From Bacillota bacterium (lineage in GTDB: Bacteria; Bacillota; Clostridia; Christensenellales; Christensenellaceae), in the NCBI GenBank assembly GCA_023393165.1, contig JAEWMJ010000006.1:248001-312000 (forward strand): a stretch of DNA of 64,000 nucleotides. Reading direction: 5' to 3'. The translations under genes and the position numbers were made by a program. The notes beneath the pieces are model-generated. The model did no database searches. It was not told where the DNA came from and saw only the letters and a program-made list of their open reading frames with translations. Positions 1-8,307 of the stretch are shown here, in pieces. Within the stretch, counting starts at the first letter, position 1; every line of letters begins with the position of its first letter.

Positions 1-1
1 C

Positions 2-211
2 ACGCCGTTTGACGGCGGCCGCGGCGGCCTTACGGGCACTCTCATCGGCGCGCTTTTAATATCGGTTCTAAAAAACGGGCTGAGGTTCTTAAATATCACG
101 CCCTCGCTCCAATACGTTATCATAGGCCTCGTCATACTTGCTGTGATCATTATGGATGTTATGATCAACGAGCGCCGTAAACGTGAAGAATTAAGGAGGG
201 TGGAAGGATGA
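2..211 (+). CDS. Sugar ABC transporter permease, C-terminal end (partial)
   Basis: This reading frame is open from the left edge of the window and stops at a TGA that overlaps the next ATG by four bases (ATGA), so the two permeases are translationally coupled. The about 69 residues visible contain a glycine-rich stretch (DGGRGGLTGTLIGALL), a hydrophobic segment that is probably the last membrane helix, and a basic C-terminal tail. That is the usual ending of RbsC-type (BPD_transp_2) inner-membrane permeases of carbohydrate ABC transporters. The matching ATPase gene would be expected further upstream, outside the window. The start is not visible. The family call rests on a short C-terminus plus the neighbouring permease and binding-protein genes. 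Confidence 0.75.
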   Translation, partial: TPFDGGRGGLTGTLIGALLISVLKNGLRFLNITPSLQYVIIGLVILAVIIMDVMINERRKREELRRVEG

Positions 212-1173
212 AAACCAGGGTATCGGGATTTTTTCTGAATTATTTGAAGATCATGCTGCTTGTGGCTATTATAGGCCTCGCGAGCGCGTACGCGAACGAC
301 CCGGTAGAAAATGTTTTTACCGTAATCATGAGCCAGGCCCCCTTCATGCTGATCTATTGCTTCGGTATGACGCTGGTCATTTTAACCGGAGGACTCGATC
401 TCTCCATAGGTTCCGTCGCGGCGTTTTCGTCCTATATTGCGGCAACCCTGATCATTGAGGGACTGATCATTCCGGGCATACTGGCGGGGCTGGCAATCGG
501 CGCAGGCATCGGCGCGGTCAACGGCCTTTTGATATCTAAGGTTAAGGTATCTCCCTTCATAGCGACTTACGGCATGGACTGGGTGGTCCGCGGGGTTGTG
601 CTGTTTATCCTGGCCGGCCAGAAAATATTCGGTTTCGATGAATCCTTTCGTGTGATCTCAACGGGAAACCCCGTTCAATTTTCCAATACAATGAATATTT
701 CCAACCCGTTCATCATTTCCGTCGCTATCTTCCTTGTATTGCTTTTTATTCTGAAAAAGACGACATTCGGGCGCAACGTATATTCGGTGGGCTTCAATGT
801 GAAGGCAACCCGCCTGACCGGCGTCAACACAGACAGGATTCTGATCATTGTCTATGCGGTTTCCGGTCTGCTGGCCGCCGTTTCCGGGCTGCTTTACGCT
901 GCGGTGCTGGACTGCGCGGAGCCGAATGTGGGTTCCGAGTACTCGCTGCTTGCAATCGCGGCCACTCTGGTAGGCGGCACGGCGATTACAGGTGGAAAAG
1001 GGGGGGTAGGCAATACCATCATAGGCGTCTTTATAATGGTGTTTCTGACCAATGCGCTTGCCGTTCTTGGAATCTCGCATCTGTGGCAGAACGTAGTGTT
1101 CGGTATGGTCATTATACTGGCGGCGCTTATGGAACAGGCAAGGCAAAAGCATGTCATGCGCCTGCAGATGTAG
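208..1173 (+). CDS. Sugar ABC transporter permease, RbsC/BPD_transp_2 family
   Basis: The 321-residue protein is almost entirely hydrophobic, with about eight to ten predicted membrane helices. It carries the family signature GGLDLSIGS at residues 61-69 and the cytoplasmic coupling stretch FGRNVYSVGFN..TRLTGV near 190-207, which contacts the ATPase in this transporter class. The start ATG at 208 follows a GGAGGGTGGAAGG Shine-Dalgarno region and overlaps the stop of the preceding permease. A stem-loop and the lipoprotein binding-protein gene follow, so the order is permease, permease, binding protein. Function by family: half of the membrane channel of a ribose/galactose/inositol-type importer. 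The substrate is not determinable from sequence alone; the alcohol dehydrogenase and sugar isomerase downstream suggest a sugar or polyol. Confidence 0.9.
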   Translation: MKTRVSGFFLNYLKIMLLVAIIGLASAYANDPVENVFTVIMSQAPFMLIYCFGMTLVILTGGLDLSIGSVAAFSSYIAATLIIEGLIIPGILAGLAIGAGIGAVNGLLISKVKVSPFIATYGMDWVVRGVVLFILAGQKIFGFDESFRVISTGNPVQFSNTMNISNPFIISVAIFLVLLFILKKTTFGRNVYSVGFNVKATRLTGVNTDRILIIVYAVSGLLAAVSGLLYAAVLDCAEPNVGSEYSLLAIAATLVGGTAITGGKGGVGNTIIGVFIMVFLTNALAVLGISHLWQNVVFGMVIILAALMEQARQKHVMRLQM

Positions 1174-1181
1174 CCTAATTG

Positions 1182-1213
1182 TACTATAAAACGGCTCTGC
1201 GGATTTTATAGTA
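1182..1213 (+). promoter_or_regulatory. Intercistronic stem-loop before the binding-protein gene
   Basis: TACTATAAAA and TTTTATAGTA form a perfect 10-bp inverted repeat around a 12-nt loop in the short gap between the permease and binding-protein genes. There is no T-run on the 3' side, so a plain terminator is unlikely. Such hairpins commonly protect the abundant binding-protein mRNA from 3'-5' decay of the upstream part; that role here is inference. Confidence 0.55.
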
Positions 1214-1254
1214 TCAAATATACATTAGGAAAGAAAAATTAAGGAGGAATTAAA

Positions 1255-2337
1255 ATGAAAAAGTTTGGATTGTTGTTTCTGGTGATATGCCTGGCTGCAG
1301 CCATGATCCTTTCCGGATGCACATCGGCAGGAACGCCGGCATCCCAGTCCCCGGCAGCTCCGGCATCCCAAGCGCCGGCGTCATCCGAGGCGGCAGCCGA
1401 GGCGTCCACCCAGGAAGCGTCTGCGGCGCCCGCATCCGAAGCGTCCGGCAGTAACCCTTATCCGGGAGCGGAAGGCAAAACAGCTACGCTGGTTTTAAAA
1501 GATCTGACAAATCCGGTATGGCTGAAAGCGCGCGACGGCGCTATGGCAGCAGCCAAAGATTTCGGCATTAACCTGGAAGTGGTGGCCCCGGTTAAATCCA
1601 ACAACAACGACGAGCAGATTTCACTTGCAGAGCAGGCCATCGCGCAGAATAAAGACATTCTGATCATGACTCCTGCGGATTCCAAAGGTATTGTTCCGGC
1701 AATGGAGGAAGTAAATGCCGCGGGCATCCCCATTATCAATCTGAATACAAAGATCAACAACGACGCCGGAACACTGAAAATTGAAACATTTGTAGTTGCG
1801 GACAACACGATTTGCGGCACGCTTTGCGCCGAAGAACTCGTCAAACTCGCAGGTGAAGAGGGCGAAGCGGTCATTCTGGAAGGACCTTCCGGCGGACAGG
1901 TAACGATCGATCTTTCCAACGCGGCGCAGGCTGTGTTTGCAAAATATCCGAATATCAAAGTAGTTGATATCCAGGACGCCAAATTCGACCGGTCCACAGG
2001 ATTCACAACCACGCAAAACCTTCTTCAGGCACACCCCGATCTGAAAATTATATTCAGCTGCAACGACGAGATGGCCTTGGGTGCAGTCCAGGCGCTGAAG
2101 GAAGCCAATAAGCTTGATCAGGTATTCGTCGGCGGTATTGACGGGAATAACGATGCGTTTGCCGCTATAAAGGAAGGCACGATGGAAGTCACCGTATATA
2201 AAAACTTCTACCTGCAGGCTTATACGGCTGTAGAAGCGGCGGCAAAATATTTTAACGGCGAAGATCTGCCGGATGTGATCAAGATTGATCTTGCAGCCGT
2301 TACGAAGGATAACGTAGACGATTTTATCGGCAAATAA
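1255..2337 (+). CDS. Sugar ABC transporter substrate-binding lipoprotein (Peripla_BP_4)
   Basis: The 360-residue protein has a lipoprotein signal peptide ending in lipobox LSGC (Cys22), then a Ser/Ala/Pro/Glu linker to about residue 70, typical of membrane-tethered Gram-positive receptors. The mature part starts with a strand-helix pair (TATLVLKDLTNPVWLKARDGAM) and continues with LIMTPADSKGIVPAMEEVNAAGIPIINLNT and GGIDGNNDAFAAIKEG, all landmarks of the ribose/galactose-type periplasmic-binding fold. Translation starts at an ATG behind AAGGAGGAATTAAA. It is the receptor of the importer formed with the two permeases upstream. No ATPase gene follows, so the ATPase is presumably left of the window. 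The substrate is unknown. Confidence 0.9.
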   Translation: MKKFGLLFLVICLAAAMILSGCTSAGTPASQSPAAPASQAPASSEAAAEASTQEASAAPASEASGSNPYPGAEGKTATLVLKDLTNPVWLKARDGAMAAAKDFGINLEVVAPVKSNNNDEQISLAEQAIAQNKDILIMTPADSKGIVPAMEEVNAAGIPIINLNTKINNDAGTLKIETFVVADNTICGTLCAEELVKLAGEEGEAVILEGPSGGQVTIDLSNAAQAVFAKYPNIKVVDIQDAKFDRSTGFTTTQNLLQAHPDLKIIFSCNDEMALGAVQALKEANKLDQVFVGGIDGNNDAFAAIKEGTMEVTVYKNFYLQAYTAVEAAAKYFNGEDLPDVIKIDLAAVTKDNVDDFIGK

Positions 2338-2354
2338 ATCAAAAAATGCTGCAC

Positions 2355-2545
2355 CGCCCCTGAGGGCCGCGAGGCTTTCAGGGGACCATAAGTAAAAGCT
2401 GATTAATTCGGTAAGCTGTCTTGGCGGCAGACCCACCCCAAAAAGACTTGTCTTTTCGGGGATCCCGAGGACTTAGTGCCCTGCTGTGTCACTGAAATCT
2501 TGAAATAGCGCTTAAATTCCTTCGATTTCGCTCCTTGCAGGGGCG
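2355..2545 (+). ncRNA. Candidate structured RNA downstream of the binding-protein gene
   Basis: The 430-base gap after the binding-protein gene has no credible reading frame but strong base pairing. CGCCCCTG (2355-2362) pairs with CAGGGGCG (2538-2545), closing a domain of 191 nt. Inside it a hairpin joins CCCCAAAAAGAC to GTCTTTTCGGGG (about 2437-2462), and GAAATC/GATTTC and AGTG/CACT form further helices. An alternative local helix (CCCCTGA with TCAGGGG, 2357-2384) competes with the closing stem. The size and the long closing helix resemble 6S RNA, but I cannot match conserved sequence, so the class is left open. It could instead be a structured 3' UTR. An intrinsic terminator lies about 55 nt downstream. 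Confidence 0.4.
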
Positions 2546-2599
2546 CAAAGCCTGCTCACCCATCCGGCATCCCTCATTTAATCATCGTTTACATAAGCA

Positions 2600-2628
2600 G
2601 ATGCCTGCTTCACGGCAGGCATCTTTTT
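2600..2628 (+). terminator. Intrinsic terminator
   Basis: GATGCCTGC pairs perfectly with GCAGGCATC around a six-base loop and is followed by five T. It ends the transcript of the binding-protein gene and the candidate RNA before the alcohol dehydrogenase gene. Confidence 0.85.
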
Positions 2629-2770
2629 GAAAGGCAAACGTTGCCGGCAGGCTCCCGGAACAGGGATTTTGCATAATCGTTTTTTGTCCCTGTTTATACG
2701 GGCCTGAATGTGATAAATGGATTTAAAAAATTCAGACGACGGATTATACGATATGAAGGAGGTTTATAAC

Positions 2771-3799
2771 GTGAAAAACAAAATGCGTGCGGCGGTATTC
2801 GAGGGAAACGGCGTTTTAAATGTGAAGGAAGTAGACGTCCCGGTGATTCTGAAGAATGACGATCTGATCGTTGAAATTGAAATGTGCTCCATATGCGGTA
2901 CCGATGTGCACATTATGTCGGTTCCGCCGGGATATATCGCAGAGCCCGGAACAATCCTGGGGCACGAACTGGTAGGCAGGGTTGTTGCCGTTGGCGGCGG
3001 GGTCAAGAATCTGAAAGTGGGGGACAGAATCGTTTCCAATCCGAACGATTATTGCGGAGTTTGTGAATACTGTCAGAAAAATCTGCCCAACCTCTGCCGG
3101 AATATTATACCTATGGGGATCGGCGCAGACGGCGGGTTTGCGGAGTATGTGCGGGTATCGGAAAAAGTCGCGCATAAAATATCCGATGATTTGCCTCCGG
3201 AAATAGCCGCTTTTGCTGAACCCTTGGCCTGTCTGGTGAACGGCGTGAATAAAATTCCGGTAAAGCCGTCGGACAGCGTGCTGATTATGGGCGCCGGCGC
3301 AATAGGGCTTTTATTTGTGCAAATGATGAAAGCAAGCGGCGCTCATCCCGTTATTGTTTCCGAACCGGTTGCATTGAGACGGGATTACGCGCTCCAGTGC
3401 GGCGCCGATGTTGTGGTGAATCCGCTTGAGGAAGATCTTGCCGGGGTTGTACTGGAACATACCGGGATTGGCGCGAACTATGCGGTAGACGTTGTAGGAT
3501 CCCAGATATGGGAAGGTGTCAAAGCCGTGAGAAAAGGCGGAACGGTACTGCTTTTCGGCTTCAATGCCAAGGCGAAGCCGCCGTTGGAACAACACCAGAT
3601 TACAAACAAGGAAGTAATGGTTTTGGGAACATGGCTTGCCAACGCGTCATTTCCAAAGGCTGTAAAGATTCTTGAAAACGGCGCGCTGAATTTAAGGCCG
3701 CTGATCACGCATACGCTGCCTCTTGAAAAAGTAGGCGAAGGCATCGAGATACTCAGGAGGGGCGAAGGCATCGAGATCCTGATAGACCCGAGAATATGA
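2771..3799 (+). CDS. Zinc-dependent alcohol/polyol dehydrogenase (MDR family)
   Basis: Translation most likely begins at GTG 2771, behind GAAGGAGG at 2755-2762, giving 342 residues that start MKNKMRAAVF, the usual length and N-terminus of medium-chain zinc dehydrogenases. An in-frame ATG at 2717 lacks a ribosome binding site. Catalytic-zinc motifs are CSICGTDVH (Cys42) and GHE (His65, Glu66). Four closely spaced cysteines in CGVCEYCQKNLPNLC bind the structural zinc. The Rossmann motif GAGAIG lies near residue 175. The family oxidises secondary alcohols of polyols, threonine or sugars with NAD(P)+. With the TIM-barrel isomerase directly downstream and the importer upstream, oxidation of an imported polyol or sugar is the best inference. 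Threonine or sorbitol dehydrogenase specificity cannot be decided. Confidence 0.88.
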   Translation: MKNKMRAAVFEGNGVLNVKEVDVPVILKNDDLIVEIEMCSICGTDVHIMSVPPGYIAEPGTILGHELVGRVVAVGGGVKNLKVGDRIVSNPNDYCGVCEYCQKNLPNLCRNIIPMGIGADGGFAEYVRVSEKVAHKISDDLPPEIAAFAEPLACLVNGVNKIPVKPSDSVLIMGAGAIGLLFVQMMKASGAHPVIVSEPVALRRDYALQCGADVVVNPLEEDLAGVVLEHTGIGANYAVDVVGSQIWEGVKAVRKGGTVLLFGFNAKAKPPLEQHQITNKEVMVLGTWLANASFPKAVKILENGALNLRPLITHTLPLEKVGEGIEILRRGEGIEILIDPRI

Positions 3800-3836
3800 A
3801 AATCCATGTTGCTGTAAAAAGCAGGAGGAATCAAAC

Positions 3837-4829
3837 ATGAGCAATATTAAGTACAGTGCGATCATAGGTTCTTTAGGGCAGACTTGCGATCGGTTTATGA
3901 AATGCGGATATAAGGACCCTGCCGTTGACAACGTTGAGTTTCCGGACGTGATAAAAAATCTTGAAAAAATGAAAGTATTAAAAGGCGCCGATCTGTACCA
4001 GGCTCCATCGGGCCCGCTTTCCGATCCGGATATTGTGAACGAAATATTAATGGGATCCGGCCTGGAAGCGTCTTCCGTTCTTCCGCTGGTATTTGGTGAA
4101 AGAAGATGGCAGAAGGGATCTGTTTCCGCTGCGGACCCGGAGATCCGCAGACAGGCAATGGAGCTGATAAAGCAGAATATTGATTTTAACGCAAAGCTTA
4201 TAGGGAATCCGAGCGTCGACCTCTGGCTTGGCCAGGATGGGTTTGACTACCCTCTGCAAACGGATTATTCCAAACAATGGGATTATCTGATTAAAAATGT
4301 AAGAGAACTCGCAGACTATAATCCCAAGATTAATTTAACTCTGGAAGGGAAGATACGCGAGCCAAGAAACCGCTGCCTTGTGGATACAACAATGACCGCG
4401 CTTATGATGTGTATGGAAATAGACCGGCTGAATGTGGGCGTGGCGATCGACACGGGACACGTGTTCTACGCGCAGCAGAATGTCGCGCAAAATATTGAGA
4501 TCGCAGCCAGATACGGAAAACTGTTTATGATGCACGCCAACGACAATTATAACTTATGGGACGACGATATGATAGTAGGCTCCCTGCGCCTGACGGAGTT
4601 TATTGAAATGTTTTATTCACTGCGCAAGGTGGGATATGACGGGTTCATATCCGTGGATATCTTTCCGTACAGGGAAGACCAGTACGAGGCGACGCGCCAA
4701 AGCGTGCTTAACATGCAAAAATATGATGACGCAATAGATCTTATGGGCATTGACGTTATAGAAGAGATGATTGAAGAAGGTGATCCCAACAAGATGGTCA
4801 GGATGATCAGGGAAGCGGTTTTGAAGTAG
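3837..4829 (+). CDS. Sugar phosphate isomerase/epimerase-like TIM-barrel protein
   Basis: The 330-residue protein belongs to the AP-endonuclease-2/xylose-isomerase-like TIM-barrel group. Visible metal-ligand candidates at barrel strand ends are the Glu in NLTLEGKI, the Asp/His pair in VAIDTGHVFYA, the His/Asn in FMMHANDNY and the Asp in FISVDIFPYR. This spacing matches divalent-metal isomerases and epimerases such as L-rhamnose isomerase or tagatose epimerase relatives. The start ATG follows GCAGGAGGAATCAAAC. It lies 37 bp after the alcohol dehydrogenase, so both are probably one operon acting in sequence (oxidation, then isomerisation). The exact substrate is not predictable. Confidence 0.85.
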   Translation: MSNIKYSAIIGSLGQTCDRFMKCGYKDPAVDNVEFPDVIKNLEKMKVLKGADLYQAPSGPLSDPDIVNEILMGSGLEASSVLPLVFGERRWQKGSVSAADPEIRRQAMELIKQNIDFNAKLIGNPSVDLWLGQDGFDYPLQTDYSKQWDYLIKNVRELADYNPKINLTLEGKIREPRNRCLVDTTMTALMMCMEIDRLNVGVAIDTGHVFYAQQNVAQNIEIAARYGKLFMMHANDNYNLWDDDMIVGSLRLTEFIEMFYSLRKVGYDGFISVDIFPYREDQYEATRQSVLNMQKYDDAIDLMGIDVIEEMIEEGDPNKMVRMIREAVLK

Positions 4830-4984
4830 TCAATAAAAAATTATAATAATGGCTTGTCTGTGATAGTTTGGCGAACAACTTGAAATATAACGAATTTCTT
4901 TTATAATATTAGTTGTGCCTTATGTTTTTGAGTGGGAAAAATGAATAGAAGTTTGTCGGCGATTACAATGGAGTATTATGTTGA

Positions 4985-5018
4985 CCCACAGGAGAAACCT
5001 TGTGGGCAATCTTTTTTT
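4985..5018 (+). terminator. Intrinsic terminator
   Basis: CCCACAGG pairs with CCTTGTGGG (one bulged T) and is followed by CAATC and eight T. It lies between the isomerase gene and the DeoR regulator gene. The rest of 4830-5211 shows no coding frame that I trust. Confidence 0.75.
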
Positions 5019-5211
5019 TAAAAGTCATTATGGCCCGTTTTTTGGCGGCAAAAGAAGGGACATACTATTCTTTTGAAACCGGCTTTACAAATGAAAAGTG
5101 CTGCGACGCGGAGGGCGGGATTCATGTTTTGGGGTACTTGAAAAGGGGTTATCATTAAGAGGGTCTTTGCAGGATTGCGCCGCAGCTGAATTTGATTGAA
5201 AGGATAAATGT

Positions 5212-5988
5212 ATGGCAAAGCAAAATACCAGGCTTGAAAAACTTATCACCCGTTTAAAAGAAAACCAGGTTTTAACAGTAAAACAACTCGCGCAGGATCT
5301 GAATGTATCGGAGATGACTGTCAGGAGGGATATCGCATTGTTGGAACAAGAAAACAAGGTCAAGTCTTTTTACGGCGGTATATCGCTTGCGCCTGCATAT
5401 GAGCAGCCGCTGGCTCAATCGTATACAATTGACTCCGAACTGATTGAAAGGAAGGAACAAAAAAGGCGGATTGCAATGAAAGCGGCGTCCATGGTAGAAT
5501 ACAACGACGTCATTTTGATAGATACCGGTTCGACCACCGGGTGCATGCTTGATTATTTTCCGGAAGACAGTTTTAACACGGTATATTGTTATGCGCTTAA
5601 TATCCTGAACGGCGCATGCCGGAAAAACTCTCTCAACATCGTTGCGTGCGGAGGATTTTATCACAGCAACACAGGCATGTTCGAGAGTGGGGAGGGAGCT
5701 TCCCTGATCTTAAAAACGCAGATCAACAAGGCTTTTATGGCAGCGCGGGGCGTATCCGATGTTGTTGGCATAACCACAGCCGAGCCTTACGAGGTCAATA
5801 TGAAAAAAGCGGCGTTAAGCGTCAGCAAGCAAAAAATACTGCTGGTTGATTCATCCAAGTTCGGAAAGTCATGGTATGCTAAATACGCCGATTTAAACGA
5901 AATTGATATTATTATTACGGATACCGATATTCGGGAAGAACACAAACAAATGATATTGGACAAAGGCATTACTCTCTATATAGTCTGA
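5212..5988 (+). CDS. DeoR/GlpR family transcriptional regulator
   Basis: The 258-residue protein has the DeoR architecture. The N-terminal winged helix-turn-helix at about residues 6-56 includes VKQLAQDLNVSEMTVRRDIALLE, whose last part is the recognition helix typical of the family. The C-terminal domain is the ribose-5-phosphate-isomerase-like sugar-phosphate sensor, with the phosphate-binding loop DTGSTTG near residue 104 and a VVACGG segment. The start ATG follows GAAAGGATAA. Members usually repress an adjacent sugar operon until a phosphorylated intermediate binds. The likely targets are the dehydrogenase and isomerase operon and perhaps the importer upstream. I found no clear operator. 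Confidence 0.92.
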   Translation: MAKQNTRLEKLITRLKENQVLTVKQLAQDLNVSEMTVRRDIALLEQENKVKSFYGGISLAPAYEQPLAQSYTIDSELIERKEQKRRIAMKAASMVEYNDVILIDTGSTTGCMLDYFPEDSFNTVYCYALNILNGACRKNSLNIVACGGFYHSNTGMFESGEGASLILKTQINKAFMAARGVSDVVGITTAEPYEVNMKKAALSVSKQKILLVDSSKFGKSWYAKYADLNEIDIIITDTDIREEHKQMILDKGITLYIV

Positions 5989-6016
5989 GATTTTTACCGA
6001 ACGCAATGCTCAATAA

Positions 6017-6053
6017 AAAAACAGGCCGGTAATGAATAACCGGCCTGTTTTTT
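6017..6053. terminator. Bidirectional intrinsic terminator
   Basis: AAAACAGGCCGGT and ACCGGCCTGTTTTTT form a 13-bp stem around AATGAATA, with A- and T-runs on opposite sides. It separates the convergent DeoR and polysaccharide deacetylase genes. Confidence 0.92.
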
Positions 6054-6060
6054 GATATTT

Positions 6061-7017
6061 TCAGCCGTTATTTTTTTTTGCAAAGGATTGCTGCACGGCG
6101 GGCGAATCGGGAGTCAGCGTTTTAAACGTATAACCCTGGTTACGCAGTTGTTTTACAATCTCCGGAACTGCGTCTATTGAGAACTGATGCCTCTCTGAAT
6201 GCAAAAGAATGATCACGGTATCGTGTCCCTTGGCGTCGTTTAAAACCGCCTGCACCAATTCTTCGGTCGTGGGGTATGGAGTGCTTGCGTCTTCGCCTCC
6301 GGCATTCCAGTCGAAAGGCTTAATGCCCATGTTCTCCACATCTTCCACAAGTTCGGGCATGATTTCTTCTCCGCCCGAAGCGGTAATGGATACCGAATTG
6401 CCGATTCCGCCGGGGAATCGGCTAACCTTGGGATCAATGCCGGTTGCATCCTTAATGACGTCTTTCATTTTATTAAAATCTTCCAGAAAGTTATCTTCGT
6501 TGGCGTAAATCTTATCGTAATCATGCGACCAGGAATGTACGCCAACCGTGTGCCCGGCGTCGGCAATCTGCTTGATCCATGCTCTTTTATCCGCGCTGTC
6601 TTCGCTCATGAAGGCGATAAAAAAAGTGGCTTTTACATCGTTTTCACGAAGGACGTCGAGCAGGTGCGGAGTCAAACTGGAAGGACCGTCGTCAAAGGTG
6701 AGATACGCAACCTTGCCCTGATCACCGTTGCCTTGACCGGATGTATCCGAACCTCCGTCCTCCGATGCGGTCTTGGAGGCGTCTATGTTTTGCTGCAATG
6801 CATTGTATTGGTCCTGAAGGGTTTGATTCTGGCTTTGCAATGCGCTTAAGTCGGATGATAAGCTGCTGTTCTGTTGTTGCTCCTGAGCCAGTTCTTTTGA
6901 CAAAGAGTCTACCTTTAAATATTCAAGCACCGAAAATATTGAGAGTGCTATTATAAGCACAAGAGAAATGACTACATAGCGTCTATATGTTGATCTTCTT
7001 AGTCTTGATTTATACAT
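6061..7017 (-). CDS. Membrane-anchored polysaccharide deacetylase (NodB, CE4)
   Basis: The 318-residue protein has a basic N-terminus, one membrane anchor (about 14-33), a Gln/Ser-rich predicted coiled coil (about 38-80), a Gly/Ser linker and a NodB domain (about 103-305). CE4 motifs are all visible: TFDDGP (107-112, catalytic base and metal Asp), HSWSHD (161-166, metal histidines), RFPGG (from 200), the DWN segment near 236 and LLHSE (271-275). Family members deacetylate peptidoglycan GlcNAc/MurNAc or other surface glycans outside the membrane. The stalk-like coiled coil would hold the catalytic domain away from the membrane. The gene is monocistronic, with a good promoter at 7058-7086. The substrate (peptidoglycan or capsule) is not decided by sequence. 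Confidence 0.92.
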   Translation of the reverse strand: MYKSRLRRSTYRRYVVISLVLIIALSIFSVLEYLKVDSLSKELAQEQQQNSSLSSDLSALQSQNQTLQDQYNALQQNIDASKTASEDGGSDTSGQGNGDQGKVAYLTFDDGPSSLTPHLLDVLRENDVKATFFIAFMSEDSADKRAWIKQIADAGHTVGVHSWSHDYDKIYANEDNFLEDFNKMKDVIKDATGIDPKVSRFPGGIGNSVSITASGGEEIMPELVEDVENMGIKPFDWNAGGEDASTPYPTTEELVQAVLNDAKGHDTVIILLHSERHQFSIDAVPEIVKQLRNQGYTFKTLTPDSPAVQQSFAKKNNG

Positions 7018-7057
7018 GCGCAGCTCCGTTCCGATTTTTTAAAATTGTGTTACGTAT

Positions 7058-7086
7058 ATATTAAGAAAAATGTCGATCAAAGTCAA
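7058..7086 (-). promoter_or_regulatory. Sigma-A promoter of the polysaccharide deacetylase
   Basis: On the minus strand TTGACT (7081-7086) is separated by exactly 17 bp from TAATAT (7058-7063), about 40 bp upstream of the deacetylase start codon. Confidence 0.7.
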
Positions 7087-7347
7087 ATTAAATTGCAGAT
7101 GAATTTACGTCAATTACTATATAAAACTAAATATTTAAAATTCCATGGACCTAAAAACGTTTGATATAATCTATTTTCGGCTCTTTTTATAATTTTTATA
7201 AAATATTTTTTTATTTCCGGCCTTTTATTCACACACTTGCGCCGTTTTTCTCATTATTTATAACAGAGAAATTTTTTAAAGGGATATTAGCTGCTGTTTT
7301 CCTGTGAAAGGTATATCTTAAAACATAAAGAAAACCGGGAGGCCGCC

Positions 7348-7578
7348 ATGCCAGATAAGAAAATAGATGAACCAAATTTAAATCAAAATAATGACGAAAA
7401 CGGGCAAAGTGAAGAATCCGCCATTGATTTGGACCTTGCAATCACGCTCTACTTTGCTCTCCTTCAATCATTGTCCCCCGAAGATAAACTGAAATTAATC
7501 ACTACGGTAAGATTGATCGGCCACATGGTCATTGTTACTGAGGAGCTGGGAACCCCGCGTCCCCCCAGCCGGATTTGA
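7348..7578 (+). CDS. Small acidic hypothetical protein
   Basis: This 76-residue frame starts at an ATG behind CCGGGAGGCCGCC, an acceptable ribosome binding site. The N-terminal 30 residues are polar and rich in Asn, Asp and Glu. The second half (LDLAITLYFALLQSLSPEDKLKLITTVRLIGHMVIV) is amphipathic and looks helical. I do not recognise a family. It stands alone between two minus-strand genes, in AT-rich intergenic DNA. Coding status rests on the start context and the sensible amino-acid composition, so it is moderately supported. Confidence 0.5.
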   Translation: MPDKKIDEPNLNQNNDENGQSEESAIDLDLAITLYFALLQSLSPEDKLKLITTVRLIGHMVIVTEELGTPRPPSRI

Positions 7579-7637
7579 TTGCTTGTAAATCATAACACTA
7601 AATCTCAGAAAATTCTTGCAGGCAAGTAAAAATGAAA

Positions 7638-7679
7638 TGACGCCCTTCTGAAGCTGAAAATCAGCCATAAAGGGCGTCA
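7638..7679. terminator. Stem-loop downstream of the small acidic gene
   Basis: TGACGCCCTT pairs perfectly with AAGGGCGTCA, and an inner GCTGA/TCAGC helix extends it. No T-run follows, so it may be a transcript-end or processing hairpin and not a classical terminator. A second small hairpin (GGAGCTTTGCAGCTCC) sits at about 7762-7777. I see no gene between 7579 and 7929. Confidence 0.45.
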
Positions 7680-7929
7680 AATATATGGAAAGAAGCGTCC
7701 GTTCCGATCCGATACCGAAATCAAATGTTCGCAACCGGACCCGCCGGAGAGCTTCCAATCAGGAGCTTTGCAGCTCCTTTAGATAAATATACTACCGTTC
7801 CCGTTCAAAGGCAATAAATTAGCATGAAAAAAAGAGCAGCATTGCGCCGCCCTATATAAAATATTTCCTCGGAGGCTATTCTAGCACGTCCTAAATAAAA
7901 ATGCAAGTGGCTGTATTTTTATATTATTC

Positions 7930-8307
7930 TCATGCCTTTTTCATAACCGAACGGATTCTTTCAACAATTGTTTTTGCGTCTATTGGTTTTAACAAATAGC
8001 TGGCGCCCATATTTATCGACTGAAAGGCGGCGGATTCGCTGCTTACCGCAGATAGCATAAATACATGCGGCGCCTGATCACCCATATTTTTGAGATGCCG
8101 CAGTACTTCCAGGCCATCCATTTCAGGCATGATGATATCCAACAACAATACGTCCGGCTTTTGCTGTTCCAAAAGCTTTAAAACCTCAATCCCATTTTGC
8201 GCTATACCTACGACTTCAATGTCAGGATAAAGCGATATGCAGTTGCCGAGCATTGTTGTGAAATCTTTGCTGTCGTCGGCGATCAACACCTTCACACGAT
8301 TGGACAT
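7930..8307 (-). CDS. Stand-alone Spo0A-like response regulator receiver domain
   Basis: The 125-residue protein is a single CheY-like receiver. The acidic pocket is ADD (Asp11, Asp12), the phosphoacceptor is Asp57 in LLLDIIMPEMDG, the conserved hydroxyl residue is Ser86 in MLSAV, and Lys107 lies in LLKPID. The DIIMP(E)MDGLEVL and GASYLLKPID segments closely resemble the Spo0A receiver, but the protein ends right after it and no Spo0A DNA-binding domain is encoded downstream in any frame. It may therefore be a phosphate sink or relay partner (Spo0F-like) or a shortened Spo0A paralogue. The start follows AAGGGAGTAATACT on the minus strand. It is monocistronic, and no kinase gene is adjacent. 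Confidence 0.88.
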   Translation of the reverse strand: MSNRVKVLIADDSKDFTTMLGNCISLYPDIEVVGIAQNGIEVLKLLEQQKPDVLLLDIIMPEMDGLEVLRHLKNMGDQAPHVFMLSAVSSESAAFQSINMGASYLLKPIDAKTIVERIRSVMKKA

